The notes: generated from the sequence alone by a model not told the origin. Shown: positions 1 to 12,415, numbered from the stretch's first letter. The stretch is 64,000 bases of DNA from Cryptomeria japonica (GCF_030272615.1 NW_026728914.1:297001-361000); one strand, 5' to 3'. Program-made: numbers and translations.

Positions 1-450
1 ACACTACAATTGGTCACAACATTGGGATATGCGGTGGAATCAGTGGATCCTCGCAAGAAAATAATGATCAAAGCCTATGATGATGCACAAAGATCATCCA
101 AAGGAGCAGTGGTGCTGCCAATTCGAGTGGGCCCCATGGTAAAACATATCACATGCCAAGTTCTGGACCTTCATCTGCCATATAATCTGTTGTTGGGAAG
201 ACCTTGGATACACACCATGCAAGCCATTCCATCCACCTATCACCAATATATCAAGTTCCCACATAACGGTGTCGAAATAACAATCTTGGGTGATGCAAAT
301 CCATTTGCATATTGCAACAATATCAATCATCAACCAGAGATTACCGTTCCCAACAATAGAGAAGCCATCTCATTCACATCATACATAAGTCCAGCCTCTC
401 TTTCCAGTTCGGACACTACTTATAACCTAAGCAAGAGAAGCTCAAGTTGA
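1..450 (+). pseudogene. Ty3/gypsy (Tat-type) retropepsin, C-terminal half
   Basis: The frame is already open at the window edge, so the N-terminal part with the catalytic Asp lies outside. Residues encoded at about 190-213 read LLGRPWIH, followed by a PSTYHQ-like stretch and an FPHNG turn. This is the second half of a gypsy pol aspartic protease; the LLGRPWIH...STLHQ form is typical of the Tat/Ogre lineage. The frame closes at 448-450, and reading continues in another frame before the reverse transcriptase remnant at 1942 in the original frame. Retropepsin would cleave the Gag-Pol precursor in the particle. Broken by frame changes and stops, hence a pseudogene. Family confidence is good; lineage confidence is moderate. 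Confidence 0.75.
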
Positions 451-1941
451 AAATAGTAGAGGAAGGTCCCAGAGAATACAATATAAGCCAACTCTTTTGT
501 GTTGGGAAAATGCCTACTTCTCCTAAGACTCATGGTAAACCTAAACCTCAACGGTTACTTCCACAACCACTGATCAAGCCAGCATGTGCTTTGACACCTT
601 TTATCCTGGGAAAGAATCAAGAAGAAGAAACCAGAGATGAAGATTTAGCCGAATGGATCTATAAAGATCCCATTTACCACAGAAATCCCACATGCTAAAC
701 TTCCCATAAATCAATATGGCAAAGGCCTTCTCATTATGCAAAGAATGGGTTATGATGGTCAGAGTGATTTAGGACCTTGCAAGCAAGGACAACATGAACC
801 GCTACAACCAGAGTTAAAGCCCAGGGATAATACAGGCTTAGGCTTTCAAAAGGAGATTCTTCCCAAGCTCAGATTCAAAGGAAAACCCAACAAGCCACTA
901 TATTAGCCTATTACAAAGAGGTCACCTTTTATTATAAAAGTAGCACCAAACATCACAACACATGCCTCATTGAGACTCACAAACCCATTAGTAACATCCA
1001 CACTACCAATCATCCCAACAGTCAAACCAACAATCCCATTAGCAGCAGCAAACATATCAGAACCCACAGCAGTATCTAAGACATCAGCAGTTCCAGTAGA
1101 AGCAGCATGCTCAACATTGCCAATACTCCCCGCATCAGATTCCCTAATCCTAGAGATTATTCCTACAACACAAATTACCTCAAAAGTGCACAAACCGGTA
1201 ACACCTGCAGTATTTAACTCACAAGATATCCTGGTATGGTACAGTAATCGGCTTTTGGAAAGTGACTCAAAGACTGACTCACATGAATGAGAATTTGATT
1301 TAGTACAACTTAATACTTCAGATGAGGAAGACACATCACTACCTCCACCCCGCAAAGACATCCATGTTTACGGAGAAGCATAAATAAATAATTCTTGGGT
1401 TCCTGAGCTGGAAACATCTTCCACAGACCCTACATCACATCCTATGCCTGATTCTGACAGGGAGAGTACCATCAACGACCTTCACCACAATGTCTTAACC
1501 CTCACTGATACATCCAACGAGCTTAACCTAATCGATGAAGTCATGCCTATTATCCATCCTGAGCTCATCGAATGGAACCAATCTACTCCTCCGTGACTTG
1601 ACCACTTCCAAAATGATGAGGCAATCATTGACTTTTTGAAATTACGGGATAACATACCAAGCAGGGATCACAAAGCTGGATTCACCATTGAACTTAATAG
1701 CACAACATACTTCGGGGCGGATGCCAAACCTTTCAGCTACAAAAATATAACAATAAAACATGGATCTTCCAATGAAAACCACACTGTGGCACTATTTGAT
1801 CCCTCAAAAGTAAAAAGAAAGAGCGTATCCAAGGGTGAAAAACTCTCCGAGGCACCTAAAGATGAAAGGTTTGACATTCTCCCTTCTAGTACACAGTAGG
1901 AACAATCAACCATCCTTACCGAGGAAACAAAAGAATACAAT
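447..1941 (+). pseudogene. Gypsy pol linker between protease and reverse transcriptase, decayed
   Basis: About 1.5 kb lies between the protease and reverse transcriptase remnants. Short open stretches at 447-698 and 1636-1899 alternate in frame and are separated by stops. The 1636-1899 piece reads straight up to the reverse transcriptase region in the same frame after one stop at 1897-1899. The segment is Pro/Ser/Thr/Glu-rich and has no domain I recognise. A long protease-RT spacer is usual for Tat-type elements, so this is best read as the decayed linker of the same polyprotein rather than a separate gene. Confidence 0.5.
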
Positions 1942-2390
1942 TTGGGGACTCCAGAAGCACCTCACCACAAACATCTAGCATCTCTTCTAACTCCAGAGGA
2001 ACATCCTAAATTTATTGAATTCTTCCGGAAGCATCAGATTAACTTTGCATGGTCATACGCCAACATGCCAGGGCTTGATCCTGATTTAGTCATGCATCAT
2101 CTCACCATCGCCGAAGGAGTTAAGTCTATCAAGCAGAAACTTCGCAAGATGCATCCTCAAATTGCAGTACTTGTCAAAACAGAACTTAAGAAACTCCTAG
2201 ATGTTGGTTTCATTAGACCAATTGATTATGCAGATTGGATATCCAATATTGTGCCTGTCGGCAAACCAAATGGGGGCATCTGTATCTGTATTGAATTTAG
2301 AGATCTAAACAAAGCATGTCCTAAGGATGACTTCCCCCTACCCAACATTGACATAATAGTGGACCTCACAAACGCAAGAAGTCATATGTT
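1942..2390 (+). pseudogene. Ty3/gypsy reverse transcriptase, N-terminal part only
   Basis: The frame starting at 1942 encodes the classic gypsy RT entry: an FAWSYANMPGLDP block, then ELKKLLDVGFIRP, WISNIVPVGKPNG, an RDLNKACPKDDFPLP block and DIIVD. These correspond to the fingers and first palm motifs. Similarity stops just after HMLS near 2385, where the FMDGFSGYNQI-type motif should follow, and the frame runs into unrelated sequence. The YxDD active site, RNase H and integrase are therefore missing, most simply through a deletion. Same frame and same strand as the protease at 1-450, so probably one element. Not functional. Confidence 0.85.
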
Positions 2391-4571
2391 ATCATTGCAC
2401 ACAAAAACATTGGAAAATTGTCTCACAAAATCCAAAAACATTTCAAAAACATCACAATCAATAAAAAATATGGAATTGTATTTTACATACATTTTCAGAG
2501 CAGATACCAGGCAAACATTGTGAAAAACTTGAATGATGACCACTTATCACATCAACCAAACAATCAACAAATCAAACACACCAACCGTCTTCAACAAGGA
2601 TGCATCTTTCCTTACCAAAACAAAGACACAATGACATTTTCTTTGACAAGAAAATTCTGTTTAAGCTATCAAATACTTGGTTGATTTTGTGTTCTATTCA
2701 TATCAAGTTCTTATAGCATTTGTTTGTGTGTGTCTTTTGCGCATTTATTCCGATGAAGTTCTAGGGCATGTACTAATGGTGTCTACGTGGGAAGTTCACT
2801 AAGCTACGTGATCATAGGCAAAAATACAGTCATAGATCACTACGGCTTGCTGACTACAGCGTATATCTCGACCATATGAGCATGAACCATTACCAAGGAT
2901 CCATATTCTTTATTCTTTATGTATATACTGTTTGTTTGCAGGTATGAATGCTCTTTCTTTGGTTTCTCCTACCTCATCCAACTAGATAAAGGTTTTTATC
3001 TCTTATTACGGTATGCACTTGTCTCAGGATATGATCAGCCTAAGATCAAGGAGGACGTTCCAAGTCATGCATGAAAGGAGATAATCCTTGTCTGTTTTGC
3101 AAGCAATACTCTGGTCAACTTGACCCATTATATCAGGTTGTTTCTATTAACTTGCTATATCAAATCCATGTAAGGAATACTCAGGTCATCTTGAATCATT
3201 ATGTCAAGTTGCATGTATTTTCTTACAACATTTTAAATCTCAATGATGAAAATAGAGCACTATGGATCGTCATTACATCTCATCTGTTTATATTGTATTC
3301 TGTTACATATCGCTCATCCATTCACTCACTCATAGGCATAATTTTGAAAAAAAAATGTGAACAAGGTTCATATAAGCAATTATGAGAAAATCACACTGGT
3401 CTTGGATACAATCGCGACAGAGTACTCTGATACATCATTAGTGCATCATGCAAAGTCTAAACAACCTTGCATTCATCTATCATGATCACACCATTTCATT
3501 ACAATCAATTGCATTAATTTTTCGCCATTTAGTAGCATGCATTTAATATCCTTTAGTTGCACTTACCACATATAGTTCATTCTCATTACTTGCATTAGTA
3601 TCATTATATCATTTCATTATTTTCATAATCATGTTATCTAGGTTCACTTATATGATAAGATTGTCTTCATTTGCATTAGCCATTACTATGCATTCATCTA
3701 AGTGTCAGTTACCAATCATCATTTTCTCATCATTTAAACATATGTATACCATACATTTGTTTAGTCTTCCATTATTGCATACATTTATCCATCCATTAAT
3801 TAAAGTGCATTCATTTATCCATTTAGTATATTCACTCATTTGAAGATTCATCAGAAACATTCATATTCCTAACATTATCATTTCACATCATCATATCTTT
3901 TACCATTTAGCAGCATAAGTAAGACCATTTGTCTCAAACATTTGTTCATACATTATACATATGCATTCATTTAATCATCATTTAAAAACATTTGTACTTT
4001 ACATTTGTTTATCCCCATATACAAACATCTAGATGCTTATCCATAAATAAATCATTCACAACCTTATACATAAACATCATTACATTTCATTATCTCATCA
4101 TCATATGAATACTATCTATACCATCATAAATCATTATCATTATGCATACATAACCATCATGGCATTACATAAATCAGGCATTCTATCCAAACACATTAAT
4201 GCACACACATATCAACCTGCATCTGCATGTTAGCATCCATTACATCATATAATATGCATATAGACATCATGTAAGAATAAACCATCATAAAAACATGCAT
4301 ATAGGAATCATCTCATAAAAACACATACATATAGTAAGCACAAGTATCCATCTAAGCATAAACTCATAAGATCATCATCCTGTATAAAATCCATATATCA
4401 AACATGCATATCATTCACCAACAATGGAATCTCCTCATATATCACATCATATCGCCAAAAATACATGTATCAGAGTACAATGAAGTCCAAATATCGGCTA
4501 CCAAGAGCCATCCAAGGCACAGTCCAAAATGACAAATGTACAGAACATGCAAAATGCTCTTAGATGCCGCT
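2391..4571 (+). other. Non-coding stretch of the first Tat-type element
   Basis: No supportable gene. 2391-3400 is ordinary AT-rich sequence with short frames only. 3400-4450 is a simple-looking tract dominated by CATT, ATCAT and CATA words without a strict period. Its position, between the pol remnant and the antisense PMD tail, fits the 3' non-coding part of a Tat-type retrotransposon. Confidence 0.5.
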
Positions 4572-4657
4572 CTAACCTGATGCTACAACATCATGACCTG
4601 CTCCCCCACTCCCCCCTGCACCACCTAATCTATCTCGTCGAGGAGGCCCCATCACAC
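4572..4657 (-). pseudogene. C-terminal tail of the antisense PMD ORF, cut off by a copia insertion
   Basis: On the minus strand this piece encodes a Gly-rich tail (GPPRRDR, then GGAGGSGGAG) ending at a stop at 4572-4574. It is separated from the rest of the PMD ORF by the copia element at 4658-10288. If the copia element and one copy of its CACAC duplication are ignored, the reading frame at 10289-10330 runs directly into this tail without a shift. That makes it the 3' end of the interrupted ORF rather than a separate frame. Confidence 0.65.
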
Positions 4658-5360
4658 TGTTGAGATACATGTGTCTCAACCTTCCAATTTTTAGTAAATA
4701 GTTCCAAATGTAGTTGGGAGTTTTCCCATGTGTCGGTGCCTTGGAAAAAGGTATAAGAGTTGTCAAAAGATGCCTTGTCCATGGTATAATATAGGAAGGC
4801 CATTTTTAGAGATTATATGACACATTTCATGTTGGTTATGAGGGTCAAAAATAGGGGATAAGAGTTTGGACGTGAGTAACTATTTTTAACTTGGTTTTCT
4901 TATCTTGGAAAAACAAATGTCAAGGGTGGGCAACACGTGTCATGGAGGTTTTCACCATGGTATTGCAAAATCACAAATGGTTTCCAAGTTGTAAAATTCA
5001 TTTATAATGAGGGCTTGGAGAGGAGTTTGTATGATGGAGTTTGGTTTGCAAGGCTGGGTGCTAGAAGGATGCTAGTGAAGTCTCTCCGAGCTTGAGTTGA
5101 GGTGATGCTCTTGTAAGAACTTGCATTGCAAGTGTATTGTAATCTCTTGTTGATTTGTTAATATACTATGTAGGTTTTAGAGTGTGGGGTTTTTCACCCG
5201 TATGGGTTTTCCCCACGATAATCGTTGTGCTATGTGTTTATTGTTTTATTTCTACTCTATGTGCTTCTTGTGATCTCTATAATAGTTAAGTTGAAATTTG
5301 CATAATCGTGCTCTCAAGATTAGCGTAGGAAGCATTTCCGCACACCTTTGCTTCCTTACA
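4658..5360 (+). repeat. 5' LTR of the copia element
   Basis: Begins TGTTGAG and ends CTTACA, with primer binding site two bases later. The first bases contain an inverted repeat GTTGAGA/TCTCAAC around an 8-nt spacer. A G-box/ABRE-like CACGTGTC lies at 4934-4941 and a weak TATA-like TTTATAAT at 5001-5008, so the U3 promoter would be around there. Matches 9586-10288 over its whole length. Confidence 0.95.
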
Positions 5361-5362
5361 AG

Positions 5363-5375
5363 TGGTATCAGAGCC
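5363..5375 (+). other. Copia primer binding site (tRNA-Met type)
   Basis: TGGTATCAGAGCC, the standard plant copia primer site complementary to the 3' end of initiator tRNA-Met, two bases after the LTR end. Confidence 0.95.
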
Positions 5376-5482
5376 TGGCTAGTTTTGGTTCTATTTGTTG
5401 GGTATTGGCTTTTTTGAGCTAATTAAGGTTTGAGTGGGAGCTTGTGCAGAGTGTTTCATTTCTGTATTGCAGGATCGTAAAG

Positions 5483-6181
5483 ATGGCAAGTATATCAGGG
5501 AGGATTGATGTAGAGAAGTTTTCTGGCACAAACTTTGAAATGTGGAAGCTGAAGATGGAAGATCTGTTGATTGATCAAGATCTATGGGATGCAGTCGGTG
5601 AGAATAAGTTGAGGCCTGCAAATCTGACTTTAGCTACACAATATGATGTAATGGATAGAAAAGCTAAAGGTCTCATAAGATTATGCCTTGCAGACTCAAT
5701 TCTGATTAATGTCCATGAAGAATCTACTGCGAAGAAGCTTTGGAAGAAGCTAAGGGAGATCTACCAAGCAAAATCACTTGTGAATAAAATTTTCTTGAGG
5801 AAGAAGTTGCATTCCTTGAGAATGGAAGAAGGTGGACGAATTTCTGAGTATCTGGAAAGTTTTAATATGTTGGTGACTCAGTTGACCTCAGTTGGGGTAC
5901 CAATGGATGAAGAAGAAAGGTGCCAAATCTTGCTATGTTCGTTGCCAGACTCATGGGACAACCTTGTGATGGCCATAGGGAGCACTGCAATTGTCTTGAA
6001 GATGGTGGATGTTGTTGGTTCTCTACTTTCTGAGGAGATGAGAAGGAAGGTTTCTCTGAATGCCAAAGAGGCTTTGAGTGTTCGAGGAAGACCAAAAGAA
6101 AGAGGCAAGAATGAAAAGCAGAATGGTCGTTCTAAGTCCAAGAATAAGGGGAGATCAAAATCTCTTGGTAAGTCCAAGTAA
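5483..6181 (+). pseudogene. gag: Copia Gag (capsid) with frameshift before the zinc knuckle
   Basis: The ATG at 5483 is chosen because it starts the family's usual Gag beginning (MASISGR...) shortly after the leader; an upstream in-frame start codon at 5444 is not needed. The product, about 230 residues, has the copia Gag fold region with KLWKKLREIYQ and LCSLPDSWDNLVMAI blocks and a basic C-terminus rich in Lys, Ser and Arg. The frame stops at 6179-6181. The CCHC zinc knuckle (CWNCGKPEHFRKNC) begins at 6184 in the other frame, that of pol, so a one-base shift has separated capsid from nucleocapsid. Gag would form the cytoplasmic particle that packages the element RNA. Confidence 0.9.
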
Positions 6182-6183
6182 TT

Positions 6184-9100
6184 TGCTGGAATTGTGGAAA
6201 GCCCGAACATTTCCGAAAGAACTGTAAAGAAGAAAAGAAGAAAAAGAAGAAGAAGCAAGATTCTGATTCTGAGTCCGAGAAGGAAGATGGAGATGCTTTT
6301 ATTGCAGCCTTGGCCACTCGTGTAGGTGATAATGCATGGTTGATAGACTCAGGTGCATCTTTCCACATGACTCCTATTAGAAACTGGTTTAGTAAGTATG
6401 AAAAGTTTGATGGTGGTAAGGTGTATTTGGGTGATAACTCCTTTCTTGATATTGTTGGTCATGGAAGTGTTCATGTTAAATTTTCTGATGGTAGAACTAG
6501 AAGATTTGATGGTGTCTTGCATATCTTGGGACTAGCAATAAATTTGTTATCTGTTAGCAAACTAATAGATGCGGGTGTGCATGTACAATTTTCTGAAGCA
6601 GGTGTGAAAATGGTGAGAGGTGCTATGGTAATAGCAAGAGGAAGCAGAATGGGTACATTGTACCAGCTTGATGCATGCACAGTTGAGTGCAATAGCACTT
6701 CTGATAAGACTGTGATAAAGACTATGTTGGAAAAGGAGAGGGTGTCTCTTTCAACAGATGGTCATGGTTTTTGGGTACCCAAGGGTGCTCTATCTACCGA
6801 ATCAAAGTTGCCTACAGAGAAGACAATGTTGTGGCACGTGAGACTCAACCACATAGGTGAGAAGGGTCTACGAACTTTGAAAAATAAGAACCTTGTTAAT
6901 GGGTTGAATGATTGCAATCTTGAATTTGATTTTTGTGAGCATTGTATTTATGGAAAACAAAATCGCATTCAGTTTTACTCCAGTTCTTATAAGTCTTCAA
7001 GTGTTTTGGATCTAATCCATTTGGATGTATTTGGTCCAGTCGATGTTTCTTCTATTGGTAAATCAGTTTATTATGTTTCTTTCATTGCTGATTTCAGTAG
7101 AAGAACATGGGTTTATTTTCTTAAGAGTAAAGTTGAAGTTTTCAGTCGTTTCAAAGAATTTAAAGCAATGGTTGAGTTGCAGACTGGAAAGAAGATAAAA
7201 TGTTTAAGGACAGATAATGGCAGTGAATATTGCTCCAATGATTTTGACACATTTTGTAAAGATTGTGATATTAAGAGACAGAAAACAACTCTGTATTCTC
7301 CACAACAGAATGGAGTTGCAGAAAGAATGAACAAGACCTTGATGGAGAAGGCTAGGAGTATGCTAAGTGGTGCTGGTTTAGAACAAAAGTTCTGGGCTGA
7401 AGCTATAGCCAATGCCTACTACCTGATAAACAGGTCTCCTACATCAGCTCTTGTTGATAAAACGTCAATGGAAGCATGGTCGGGCCACAAGCCTTCACTT
7501 AGTCATTTGAGAGTTTTTGGTTGTGAGGCATATGCTCATGTGCTAAAGGAGAAGTGGACAAAATTGGATAAAAAAGTTGTTAAATATATATTCATTGGAT
7601 ACAATTATAGTGTGAAAGGATACAAGCTTTGGGATCCCATTGCACAAAAGGTATTTTATTCCAAAAGTGTTATTTTTAGAGAAACTAAGTCTTTTTCGGT
7701 TACAGTGCATCCAGAACAAAAGGAAGAAAAAAAAGATGTGATTCAACTGCCTGCTACACCTGAAAAAGTTGAATCGAGGCCCTCAGAAAGATAGGAAGTT
7801 GATTAGAGCTCTACGAGTTCTGAATCATCAGAGGAAGAAGAAGAACTTGAACTTGAACTTGTTCGAAGGTCTACTAGACAAAGAAAACCACCTGAAAGGT
7901 ATGGATATTCTCCTAATGATTGGAGATGCATATTTGCTTTGAATGTTAATATTGATGAACCGAAATCTGTAGAAGAGGCTCTTGGTATGAATGATTCAGA
8001 GTCTTGGAAAATTGCCATGGATGAAGAGATGACAGCTCTTAAGAAGAATGACACATGGGACCTTGTACCATTGCCTAAAGGACGAAAGCCTATTGGTTGC
8101 AAATGGGTGTTCAAAAGGAAGATAGGTTCAGATGGAAGAATTGAAAAGTACAAAGCACGTTTGGTTGCAAAAGGTTACTCCCAAGTTGAGGGAGTATATT
8201 ATGGTGAAATTTTTTCTCCTATAGCCAAAATGACATCCATTCATTTCTTGCTCTTTATTGCAGCAGCTTATGATCTAGAGGTCGAACAAATGGATGTAAA
8301 AACTACTTTCCTTCATAGAGATTTGGAGGAAGAAATTTATATGACACAACCAGAGCACTATGTGGTAAAAGGTAAAAGTAATTTGGTCTATAAGTTGAAG
8401 AAATCCTTGTATGGTTTAAAACAGAGTCCTAGGATGTGGTACCAGAAGTTTGATACATATGTATTGAGTTTGGGTTTGTGCGGTCTAAATCTGATCACTG
8501 TATATATTTCAAATCTGATGGTGATCGTTTCCTAGTTATTGCCTTGTATGTTGATGACATGTTATTTATTGGGAAAGGAAAAGGTTTGATTGTAGAATTA
8601 AAATCTTAGCTCTCGGCAAAATTTGATATGAAAGATCTTGGTGCAGCAAGACACATTCTGGGAATGGAGATTATAAGAGATAGACAAAACAAAAAGCTTT
8701 GGCTAGGCCAGAGTAAGTATGTTGGTACTATTCTGAGAAGATTTAATATGCAAGATTCTAGACCATTGAGTGTTCCTGTTACAATGGGAACAAAGCTTTC
8801 TAGTTCATAATGTCCTACATCCACATTGGAAATGGAAGAGATGAGTCGAGTACCATACCAAAGTGCTGGTGTAAGTTTGATGTATGCTATGGTTTGTACA
8901 AGACCAGATATTGCCCAAGCAGTGGGAGTACTTTCCTGGTACATGTCTAATCCAGGAAGAGCACATTGGGATGCAGTAAAAAGAGTTTTTAGATACTTGA
9001 GGGGTACTGTAGAGTACTCTATATGTTTTCATGGAACAGGAAATGAACATTCCTTGGATATTAGAGGCTTTGTGGATTCAGACTAGGCTGGTGATGTTGA

Positions 9101-9530
9101 TATAAGAAGATCCATCAGTGCATATGTGTTTACATTATTTGGTGGTGCAATTAGCTGGATGAGCAAGCGACATGTTGTGGTCGCTTTGTCCAATACAGAG
9201 GCAGAGTATATGGCAACTACTCATGCCTGCAAAGAAGCCATTTGGCTTAAGAGATTGTGTTCAGATATAGAGTTTAAACAAGGTGCAGTGACAATTTATA
9301 GTGATAGTCAGAGTGTAATCTGCCTAGCAAAGAACCAAACTTTTCATGTCAGGACCAAACACATTGATGTACAATATCATTTTGTGAGAGATATAGTTGA
9401 GGATGGCAGGGTGAAGCTGGAGAAGGTAGAAACTTTGGTGAATGTTGTTGATTCATTAACTAAGCCCGTGAGCACAGAGAAGTTCAAATGGTGTTCGAAA
9501 TCTATGGGCCTCTTGGCCCCTGACTGTTGA
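6184..9530 (+). pseudogene. pol: Copia Pol: zinc knuckle, protease, integrase, RT, RNase H
   Basis: Order of domains: zinc knuckle at 6184-6225; protease with DSGAS at about 6346-6360; GAG-pre-integrase HHCC zinc region at about 6830-6960; integrase core with HLDVFG (about 7018), RTDNGSEY (about 7207) and NGVAERMN (about 7312); RT from about 7990, with active-site YVDD at 8547-8558; RNase H to the stop at 9528-9530, including the NTEAEYMA and DSQSVICLAK blocks. Frame 1 holds through about 8480, then a one-base shift moves RT and RNase H to frame 3. In-frame stops lie near 7792, 7804, 8610, 8808 and 9084. The enzyme set would copy element RNA to DNA and insert it; this copy is dead. Confidence 0.93.
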
Positions 9531-9574
9531 ATCCATGGTAATATGGATCCCCTGACTCTTGCAAGGTATTTGAC

Positions 9575-9585
9575 AAGTGGGAGAA
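9575..9585 (+). other. Copia polypurine tract
   Basis: AAGTGGGAGAA directly before the 3' LTR; the plus-strand DNA primer site. Confidence 0.85.
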
Positions 9586-10288
9586 TGTTGAGATACATGT
9601 GTCTCAACCTCGCAATTTTTAGTAAATAGTTCCAAATGTAGTTGGGAGGTTTCCCATGTGTCGGTGCCTTGGAAAAAGGTATAAGAGTTGTCAAAAGATG
9701 CCTTGTCTATAGTATAATATAGGAGGGTCATTTTTAGAGATTATATGACACATTTCATGTTGGTTATGAGGGTCAAAAATAGGGGATAAGAGTTTGTACG
9801 TGAGTAACTATTTTTAACTTGGTTTTCTTATCTTGGAAAAACAAATGTCAAGGGTGGGCAACACGTGTCATGGAGGTTTTCACCATGGTATTGCAAAAGC
9901 ACAAATGGTTTCCAGGTTGTAAAATTCGTATATAATGAGGGCTTGGAGAGGAGTTTGTATGATGGAGTTTGGTTTGCAAGGCTGGGTGCTAGAAGGATGC
10001 TAGTGAAGTCTCTCTGAGCTTGAGTTGAGGTGATGCTCTTGTAAGAACTTTCATTTCAAGTGTATTGTAATCTCTTGTTGATTTGTTAATATACTATGCA
10101 AGTTTTAGAGTGTGGGGTTTTTCACCCGTATGGGTTTTCCCCATGATAATCGTTGTGCTATGTGTTTATTGTTTTATTTCTACTCTATGTGCTTCTTGTG
10201 ATCTCTATAATAGTTAAGTTGAAATTTGTATAATCGTCCTCTCAAGATTAGTGTAGGAAGCGTTTCCACACACCTTTGCTTCCTTACA
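9586..10288 (+). repeat. 3' LTR of the copia element
   Basis: Same length and ends as the 5' LTR. Here the TATA region reads TATATAAT (9929-9936), better than in the 5' copy, and the CACGTG box is at 9862-9867. Followed by the second CACAC target duplication. Confidence 0.95.
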
Positions 10289-12160
10289 CACACCACCACT
10301 GCTCTGCACTCTCTGAGACCGCTCTGATCTAGCCTGCCGCATCTGTGAATAGCTCATAGCTCGCTGATTAACTGGCACCACCTGCTCATATAACCCCCGC
10401 CAATAGTCTATCTCAGCCTGTGCTCACCACATCTCCCTCATCACCTCCCCAGTAGGACCCTATGCTCCTAATCCAACCCAGACGCTCTCCTGCAACTCTG
10501 CTAATCTCTCCACTGTCGCATCCCTCTCTCGCAGCACTTCAGTCAGCTCCGACTCCCATGCAAATAGCTACACATCTCTAGTTGCTACCTCCGCATCTAG
10601 ATCCTCCGCTTGTGTCTCAACTATTGTAAGTCGAGTTTGTAACACTAATATCATGTGGTCCCGCAGATCTCCAGTGGCTCCCTCCCTTATATCCATAGGT
10701 GCCTCACCTGTAGCTCCCTCTCCAATAGCACCCTCCCCTCTATCCATCGGTATCTCCCTCTCCATACCTCGTCCATCTACTCTGACTCCTCCCTGCATCA
10801 AAGGACCTTGTGATATCTGCAGTGGCAACCTGTCTCTACCTCTCCACTGGACTCGACCACCTAAGCCAAAACCTCCACCACCTCCTCCTCCCCCTCCTCC
10901 TCCTCCCCCCCTCCTCCATCACCATCATCCCCTCTCCCACGTCTACCTACTATCGGTCCTCGACCTCCCCTCCTCTTCTATCTCCGCCCCCTATCCTCCT
11001 CAAAATCAGGAATCGGCTCTGCCGGATCTGATATCCAAAGTATTGGATGAGCCGCCATATATTGCGTATACTCCTCTGATACCCCTGTATCTACTACCCT
11101 CGGTCGTATATCCCATGGCCTCACCTGTAGCATCTGAAATTCTTCCAATGCCTGATTGTAAGGAAGTACTGACCCCCATGCATACCTCTCTCGGACCACT
11201 CTAGCGTACTCTCCTAAACCCCAAGGCAATCCCTGCTGACGACCAAACTGTCTCATCACTATGCTCTGCACCTGTCTCTCTACATCATAGGTTGTCCTTC
11301 CAATGAGGAATCGGGTCATAAACACATACGGTAACGCCTCTACGTCATCCTCCCATGGCTCGCACTCAATATAGGGTCTCCAAATCATTGCATCCAAATC
11401 ATCTAATGCCCACCGCCACCACTCTAACTTCCCCAGGTGGGGCTGACTCATCATACCGCTATACATATACACATAGGGCTGGTCAACAACCCAAAATCTT
11501 AGACTCACTGGTAGGTGCTCCCATGCCCATATATGCAGTAGCGTCACTCCCACTGCCAATGAGCCCCTCCCGCGATATACCACCTCATGCAGCTCCTGAT
11601 ATAGGTACGCTAACACACATGGTCCCTAGGAAAAATTGGGTCCTCTCTATCATCATTTGCTCTATAACCTGGCCCCAACCAACAACCAGACCATGTGATC
11701 GTCTATCAGGACACAGTAGCCCTCCTATGATCCTAGACAAAACTGTTGGCAATGGCTCATACAATGCTGCGATATCCTCCCAGACTATGGAACCGTCATC
11801 AATGAACACGTCCCTATCGAAGTATCATTGAACTGCTAGAGTACCCCAGGATCTATCATAAGTCACTAGCTCACCCCGAATAGGAATATGAAGGATGCAC
11901 CACACATCCTCCAGTGTCACTATCATCTCCCCCTACGCTAAGTGAAACATGCACGTCTCACTGTGCCAGTGCTCTGCCAAGGCTGTGATCAAACCGTGAT
12001 TCATCCAAGTCACAGGGGTATACATAACATCATGCAGCCCAGTCGTTGCAATGCAATCCACCTGGACCTCTGTCAGCTGATCACGTAAACCCTGTGTCGC
12101 CGGATGTCTCTCGCGCAACTATAAGACACGTAGATCCTCTTACACAGGTGCAATCAATCA
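10289..12160 (-). pseudogene. Antisense plant mobile domain (PMD, aminotransferase-like) ORF
   Basis: Read on the minus strand from about 12160 downward. The N-terminal part has ALAEHWHSETCMFHLA and GEMIVTLEDVWCIL, then VVGWGQVIEQ, and LAYLYQELHEVVYRGRGSL plus LHIWAWEHLPV near 11550-11616: the order and wording of the plant mobile domain, PF10536. The central 10978-11616 frame (212 residues) carries the Trp-rich later part of the domain. Downstream comes a charged, probably coiled-coil segment and a Gly-rich tail that continues at 4657-4572 beyond the copia element. Stops near 11933 and 11811, a frame change near 11616 and further stops near 10566 make it a pseudogene. PMD proteins occur as host genes (MAIN/MAIL type) and inside transposons; here it lies antisense between the pol remnant and the LTR of a Tat-type element, a position in which extra antisense ORFs are known. 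Confidence 0.75.
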
Positions 12161-12415
12161 CTCATCATCAGTTGTTTTGTTTCAGACTTTCTTAAGTTTA
12201 AACCTAGACTATCAACAAATACTTTGATGAAGTATCTTCAGGTCTCAACAGGTAAGCAATCATGGTACACCTAGACTTCAACAGGCATTTATCCTAATGA
12301 CCTAAGTCTCATCAGGGCTGCTATGGTTCAAAACAACTCCCATCTCACATCCCCATCCATCCGTCATTGGCATCGAGAGATCTTTGTTCACATACAATGG
12401 GGTATCTTGTTCCTA

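Larger units (their letters stand above)
4658..10288 (+). mobile_element. Complete Ty1/copia element, Tork (Tnt1-like) type, mutated
   Basis: Both LTRs are 703 bp (4658-5360 and 9586-10288) and flanked by identical 5-bp duplications CACAC (4653-4657, 10289-10293). By eye the LTRs differ at about 23 positions, roughly 3%. Order is LTR, tRNA-Met type primer binding site, gag, protease, integrase, reverse transcriptase, RNase H, polypurine tract, LTR, the copia order. The coding part has two frameshifts and several in-frame stops, so it cannot make its own Gag-Pol. The Gag N-terminus (KFSGTNFEMWKLKMEDLL) and the integrase and RT wording are like Tnt1/Tork elements. It inserted into an antisense PMD ORF. 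Whether relatives could still mobilise it cannot be seen here. Confidence 0.95.

Noticed and set aside
903-1361. Minus-strand frame of 152 codons
   Set aside because: Opposite the gypsy linker, no recognised content, no reason to prefer it.
7113-7412. Minus-strand frames within copia pol
   Set aside because: Shadow frames of the integrase coding strand.
10653-11204. Plus-strand proline-rich frame of 183 codons
   Set aside because: Lies opposite the PMD ORF; proline comes from the complement of its Gly/Arg-rich segment.
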